Positions 5,754-8,725 of a stretch of DNA of 8,725 nt are shown piece after piece. The translations under genes were made by a program, and so were the position numbers. Numbering within the stretch: the first letter of the stretch is position 1; each line of letters begins with the position of its first letter. The notes under the pieces were generated by a model. The model searched no databases, had not been told where the DNA came from, and saw nothing but the letters and a program-made list of their open reading frames with translations. Source of the DNA: an uncultured Eubacteriales bacterium (lineage in GTDB: Bacteria > Bacillota > Clostridia > Christensenellales > Pumilibacteraceae); contig USBU01000036.1 in NCBI GenBank assembly GCA_900553005.1, forward strand, positions 1 to 8,725. Reading direction: 5' to 3'.

Positions 5754-6734
5754 GTGAAAATGAAGAAATTTATCGCAGTTTTATTGTCGGCGCTGTTAAC
5801 GTTAGGGTGCTTTGCGCTTACGGGCTGCAGCAGCGCGGATTATACCGTCGGTATAATACAGCTTGTTGCGCATCCCGCTTTGGACCAGGCGACGCAGGGC
5901 TTTAAGGACGCGCTGACCGAGGAAATGACCAAGGCGGGAAAGACCGTTAAATTCGATTTCCAGGATGCTAACAACGAGAGCACGACCTGCTCGACTATAG
6001 CAAATAATTTCGTGGCAAAGAAATACGATCTTATTATGGCCAACGCGACTGCGGCGCTTCAGGCGGCGGCTAATTCGACGACTATGATACCGGTTCTCGG
6101 TACTTCTGTGACGGAATACGGCGTAGCTTTGGGGCTTAAAGATTTCAGCGGTACCGTCGGCGGCAATATTTCTGGCACCTCCGACCTTGCCGATTTGGAA
6201 AAACAGGCTCAGATGATTATAGATCTTGTTCCGTCCGCTAAAAAGGTGGGGCTTTTGTACTGCTCTGCCGAGCCCAATTCGGATTATCAGGTAAATAAGG
6301 TCAAGGAGTATCTGGAGGCGTCGGGAAAGGGAATAACCTGTGAAAAATTCAGCTTTACCGATTCCAACGATATTGCTTCGGTATTAAACGGCGCGGTTTC
6401 AAAGAGCGACGTTATTTACGTTCCGACCGATAATACGGTTGCAAACAATACCTCGATAGTGGACAGCATCTGCCGCCCCGCAGGAATTCCGGTAATCGCC
6501 GGAGAAGAGGGGATATGCAGCGGCTGCGGAATAGCCACCCTTTCTATCAGCTATTACGGAATCGGGCAAAAGACAGGAAAAATGGCGGCCGAGATTCTTC
6601 TTGACGGAGCGGATATTTCTACCATGGCCGTAGCTTACGACGAGGGCGCCGTTTACAAATACAACGAGGAAATATGCACGGCGCTCGGTATCGACGTACC
6701 CGACAATTATGTGAAAATAGTTAAGGCGGAATAA
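5754..6734 (+). CDS. ABC transporter substrate-binding lipoprotein (TrpX-like, PF04392)
   Basis: This extracytoplasmic binding protein (326 residues) delivers substrate to the permease encoded next. A lipoprotein signal is clear: lysines at 2, 4 and 5, a hydrophobic core from F6 to L22, and lipobox LTGC with the lipidated cysteine at C25. The mature part has the two-lobed layout of the ABC_sub_bind family, recognised from VGIIQLVAHPALDQATQGF, IANNFVAKKYDLIMANATAA, VTEYG, AKKVGLLYC, VIYVPTDNTV and ISYYGIGQKTGKMA. Relatives include streptococcal TrpX, linked to tryptophan uptake, but the family is broad and the substrate is unknown. Seven cysteines follow the lipobox, including a C255-S-G-C258 pair where relatives usually have non-cysteine residues. 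The GTG at 5754 lies six bases after AAGGA (5743-5747); an ATG at 5760, two codons later, is an equally possible start with GAGAG (5750-5754) before it. It is the first gene of the operon. Confidence 0.93.
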   Translation: MKMKKFIAVLLSALLTLGCFALTGCSSADYTVGIIQLVAHPALDQATQGFKDALTEEMTKAGKTVKFDFQDANNESTTCSTIANNFVAKKYDLIMANATAALQAAANSTTMIPVLGTSVTEYGVALGLKDFSGTVGGNISGTSDLADLEKQAQMIIDLVPSAKKVGLLYCSAEPNSDYQVNKVKEYLEASGKGITCEKFSFTDSNDIASVLNGAVSKSDVIYVPTDNTVANNTSIVDSICRPAGIPVIAGEEGICSGCGIATLSISYYGIGQKTGKMAAEILLDGADISTMAVAYDEGAVYKYNEEICTALGIDVPDNYVKIVKAE

Positions 6735-6737
6735 GAT

Positions 6738-7739
6738 ATGTCTTTATTGAATGCGCTTCCCGGCGCCGTTGCTCAGGGCCTGATTTGGGGCATTATGGCA
6801 ATAGGCTTGTATATTACTTATAAGGTTCTGGACTTTGCGGATCTGACGGTTGACGGCTCGATATGCACGGGCGCGGCAGTTTGCGCCGTGCTGGTCGTAA
6901 ACGGCGTCAATGTGTGGGTGGCCATGCTTGTCGCGTTGCTTTCCGGCGCGCTGGCAGGTCTGATAACCGGCGTTTTTCATACTTTTATGGGTATACCCGC
7001 AATTTTATCGGGTATTCTTACTCAGCTGTTGTTGTGGTCTGTAAATCTCAAAATTTTAGGCAAGTCTAATTTAAGCTTAAGCTCCCGGGTTTACGGCGTT
7101 ATAATTACTCAGCTTAGTACCGGCGTCGCTATTGCCGTCGTAGCAGCTTTTGTCGCGGTTCTGATTGCGGTTTTGTACTGGTTTTTCGGGACGGAGAGGG
7201 GCTGCTCCATAAGGGCAACGGGAAACAATCCTCACATGAGCCGCGCGCAGGGAATAAATACCTCTCTTAATAAAATAATCGGTCTTATGATTTCCAATGC
7301 CATAGTCGCGCTTTCCGGCGCGCTGCTGGCGCAGTATCAAGGCTTTGCCGATATTAACATGGGCAGGGGCGCGATAGTCATCGGACTTGCGGCGGTGATC
7401 ATAGGAGAGGCTTTGATATCGCGTATATCCCGCAATTTTGCCGTAACGCTTTTAGGCGTTGCGCTTGGCGGCGTGGTGTATTATCTTGTTTATCAGTTCG
7501 TCATATGGCTTGGTTTGGATACGGAGCTTCTTAAAATGTTTTCGGCGCTCATCGTTGCCGTGTTTTTGGCGGTGCCGTATTGGAAAAAACGTTACTTTTC
7601 CGGCGGAAAAGGTAAAAAGAGCGATAAAAACGGCGGTACGGGCGCGGCGGCTAACCAAAGCTTAGCCGGCGGCACGGATTCGGAAACGTCCGGTGACGGC
7701 GCGGTTTCGGACGGCGGCGAGGTGGAAAACAATGCTTGA
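6738..7739 (+). CDS. ABC transporter permease, LivH-like (TrpY-like)
   Basis: This integral membrane protein (333 residues) forms the channel of the importer and belongs to the BPD_transp_2 family (branched-chain amino acid and sugar permeases). About nine or ten hydrophobic segments are visible, starting near residues 8, 36, 58, 85, 118, 181, 211, 235 and 266; the one at 118-150 is long enough for two. The family-typical stretch SIRATGNNPHMSRAQGIN lies in the cytoplasmic loop that contacts the ATPase. After W282 comes a tail of about 51 residues: basic at first (KKRYFSGGKGKKSDK), then rich in Gly, Ala, Ser, Asp and Glu, with no membrane segment. The DNA of the tail is richer in G+C than the rest and also holds the ribosome binding site of the ATPase gene. 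The start lies three bases after the stop of the binding-protein gene, and the stop overlaps the ATPase ATG by eight bases. Substrate unknown. Confidence 0.93.
   Translation: MSLLNALPGAVAQGLIWGIMAIGLYITYKVLDFADLTVDGSICTGAAVCAVLVVNGVNVWVAMLVALLSGALAGLITGVFHTFMGIPAILSGILTQLLLWSVNLKILGKSNLSLSSRVYGVIITQLSTGVAIAVVAAFVAVLIAVLYWFFGTERGCSIRATGNNPHMSRAQGINTSLNKIIGLMISNAIVALSGALLAQYQGFADINMGRGAIVIGLAAVIIGEALISRISRNFAVTLLGVALGGVVYYLVYQFVIWLGLDTELLKMFSALIVAVFLAVPYWKKRYFSGGKGKKSDKNGGTGAAANQSLAGGTDSETSGDGAVSDGGEVENNA
7719..7725 (+). promoter_or_regulatory. Ribosome binding site deciding the ATPase start
   Basis: GAGGTGG lies six bases before the ATG at 7732, a good spacing. It supports 7732 over the in-frame upstream ATG at 7693, which would add 13 residues (MTARFRTAARWKT) lacking any match to ABC ATPases. 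The site is embedded in the end of the permease gene, so the two genes are probably translated together. Confidence 0.8.
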
Positions 7740-8523
7740 AATAACCGGATTATATAAAACCTTTAATAAGGGAACGATAAACGAAAAAATTGCGCTGAAC
7801 GGACTTAATCTTACGGTCAACGACGGTGATTTTGTGACCGTAATAGGCGGTAACGGCGCGGGTAAATCTACGCTTTTAAATGCTGTGTGCGGAGTTTTTT
7901 CCGTTGACAGCGGCAAAATTTTATTGGGCGGCAGGGATATTACCAACCTTCCCGAATATAAGCGCGCCAGTTATTTGGGCCGTGTTTTTCAGGACCCCAT
8001 GATGGGGACTTCGCCCAATATGGAAATTCAGGAGAATCTTGCGCTTGCGTATCGCAGAGGTAAAAAACGTTATCTGATGCCAGGCATTACCAAAAAGGAA
8101 AAGGAGCTTTACCGTCAGAAGCTGTCCAGGCTGGGACTGGGGCTGGAGGATCGCATGACAAGCAAGGTCGGCCTGCTGTCCGGAGGACAAAGACAGTCGC
8201 TTACGCTTGTTATGGCGTCGCTGAAAAAGCCGGAGCTGTTATTGCTGGACGAGCATACCGCCGCGCTTGATCCTAAGACCGCTGCCAAGGTGCTGGAGCT
8301 TACCGACGAGATTACCCGGGAGGAAGCGCTTACCACGATCATGATAACGCATAACATGAAGGACGCAATACGATACGGCAACCGTTTGGTAATGTTGCAT
8401 GAGGGCAGAGTCGTGTACGACGTTTGCGGCGCGGAAAAATCGGCGCTTACCGTTGAAGATTTATTAAGGAAATTCGAGGAATGCGCAGGCGGTATAGATA
8501 ACGACCGTATGCTGTTGGTTTAA
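7732..8523 (+). CDS. ABC transporter ATP-binding protein (LivF/TrpZ-like)
   Basis: This cytoplasmic ATPase (263 residues) powers the importer. All nucleotide-binding motifs are intact: Walker A GGNGAGKST (39-47), a Q-loop in VFQDPMMGTSPN, signature LSGGQ (149-153), Walker B LLLLDE with D173 and catalytic E174, D-loop ALDP, and the switch histidine H207 in MITHNM. The sequence DEHTAALDP, with His after the catalytic Glu, is typical of the ATPases paired with TrpX/LivH-like partners. I chose the ATG at 7732 because MLEITGLYKTF is the normal beginning of such proteins and a ribosome binding site precedes it. It overlaps the permease stop by eight bases. It is the last gene of the operon, and a strong terminator follows 17 bases after its TAA stop. 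Only one permease and one ATPase are encoded, so the complex is probably a homodimer of each. Confidence 0.95.
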   Translation: MLEITGLYKTFNKGTINEKIALNGLNLTVNDGDFVTVIGGNGAGKSTLLNAVCGVFSVDSGKILLGGRDITNLPEYKRASYLGRVFQDPMMGTSPNMEIQENLALAYRRGKKRYLMPGITKKEKELYRQKLSRLGLGLEDRMTSKVGLLSGGQRQSLTLVMASLKKPELLLLDEHTAALDPKTAAKVLELTDEITREEALTTIMITHNMKDAIRYGNRLVMLHEGRVVYDVCGAEKSALTVEDLLRKFEECAGGIDNDRMLLV

Positions 8524-8540
8524 TTTATATAAATAATATA

Positions 8541-8575
8541 AACGGCCCCGGCTTATATGCGAGGGGCCGTTTTTT
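8541..8575 (+). terminator. Intrinsic terminator of the ABC operon
   Basis: AACGGCCCC (8541-8549) and GGGGCCGTT (8563-8571) form a perfect 9-bp GC-rich stem around a 13-base loop. The T-run spans 8570-8575. It lies just after the ATPase stop and should end the three-gene transcript. Confidence 0.95.
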
Positions 8576-8585
8576 GCGTCCTGAA

Positions 8586-8665
8586 ATTTGAGCTGTGACG
8601 GCTTGAGCGCCTTATAAAAACGGAAAAATTCAGCTTAAATGTCAGCGTTATGACAATTAAGCCGT
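8586..8665 (+). other. Possible structured RNA or leader segment at the right end
   Basis: Between the operon terminator and the adapter there is no gene. Two long complementary pairs interleave: 8586-8595 with 8631-8640 (ten pairs, one G-U) and 8598-8606 with 8657-8665 (nine pairs, one G-U). This is the order of an H-type pseudoknot. A third small stem TGTCA/TGACA (8640-8644 with 8651-8655) sits between them. It could be the leader of a gene lying beyond the window, but either helix alone could arise by chance, and the sequence stops at 8677. Confidence 0.25.
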
Positions 8666-8677
8666 AATATGCAAGCG

Positions 8678-8725
8678 CTGTCTCTTATACACATCTCCGA
8701 GCCCACGAGACGGAGCTACATCTCG
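8678..8725 (+). other. Nextera i7-side sequencing adapter (not genomic)
   Basis: Positions 8678-8696 are the Tn5 mosaic end in inverse orientation (CTGTCTCTTATACACATCT). Positions 8697-8711 are the i7-side linker CCGAGCCCACGAGAC. Positions 8712-8719 are an 8-base index, GGAGCTAC, which I recall as Nextera N718, and 8720-8725 begin the P7 oligonucleotide. Genomic sequence ends at 8677. Confidence 0.98.

Noticed and set aside
7693..7731. Upstream in-frame ATG of the ATPase gene at 7693
   Set aside because: The added 13 residues have no counterpart in the family, and a well-spaced ribosome binding site points to 7732.
34..8696. A 19-bp inverted repeat near each end of the window (34-52 and 8678-8696), as in a composite transposon
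   Set aside because: These are the Tn5 mosaic ends of the sequencing library and are flanked by index and P5/P7 sequence. The genes between them are chromosomal housekeeping and transporter genes, with no transposase.

Overview
This is an 8.7-kb piece of a bacterial chromosome with sequencing-library adapter at both ends. Positions 1-52 and 8678-8725 are Illumina Nextera (Tn5 tagmentation) oligonucleotides, so only 53-8677 (8,625 bp) is genomic. Gene content points to a Gram-positive member of the Bacillota, most likely an uncultured anaerobic clostridium: whiA next to dnaE next to pfkA is a familiar clostridial order, the lipoprotein signal and Shine-Dalgarno sites are of Gram-positive type, and an exported protein rich in cysteines suits an anaerobe. 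Genus or order cannot be read from the sequence. Codon use looks alike throughout and all genes lie on the + strand; no mobile element, CRISPR array, tRNA or rRNA is visible.

Layout. (1) 53-556: 3' half of whiA, cut by the library end. (2) 557-4162: dnaE, the alpha subunit of DNA polymerase III, starting on the base after the whiA stop and so probably translationally coupled. Its PHP domain keeps all nine metal ligands. (3) 4163-4524: a 362-bp gap with hairpins, palindromes, one copy of a 43-bp element that recurs further on, and an extended -10 promoter. (4) 4525-5484: pfkA, ATP-dependent 6-phosphofructokinase, closed by a strong terminator at 5496-5522. (5) 5485-5753: a second gap with the other copy of the 43-bp element and a near-consensus sigma-A promoter. 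(6) 5754-8523: a three-gene ABC importer operon (lipoprotein binding protein, permease with an odd low-complexity tail, ATPase), ended by a strong terminator at 8541-8575. (7) 8576-8677: about 100 bp without a gene, with two interleaved complementary segments that could form a pseudoknot.

How the genes fit together. The left part is a housekeeping block: a division/sporulation regulator, the replicase subunit and the committing step of glycolysis. The right part is an independent nutrient-uptake operon of the TrpXYZ-like kind (PF04392 binding protein, LivH-like permease, LivF/LivG-like ATPase), whose substrate cannot be told from sequence. No clearly new biological system is present; the points worth a second look are regulatory repeats, a CxxC motif in the binding protein, the permease tail, the intact PHP site in DnaE and the possible RNA structure at the right end.
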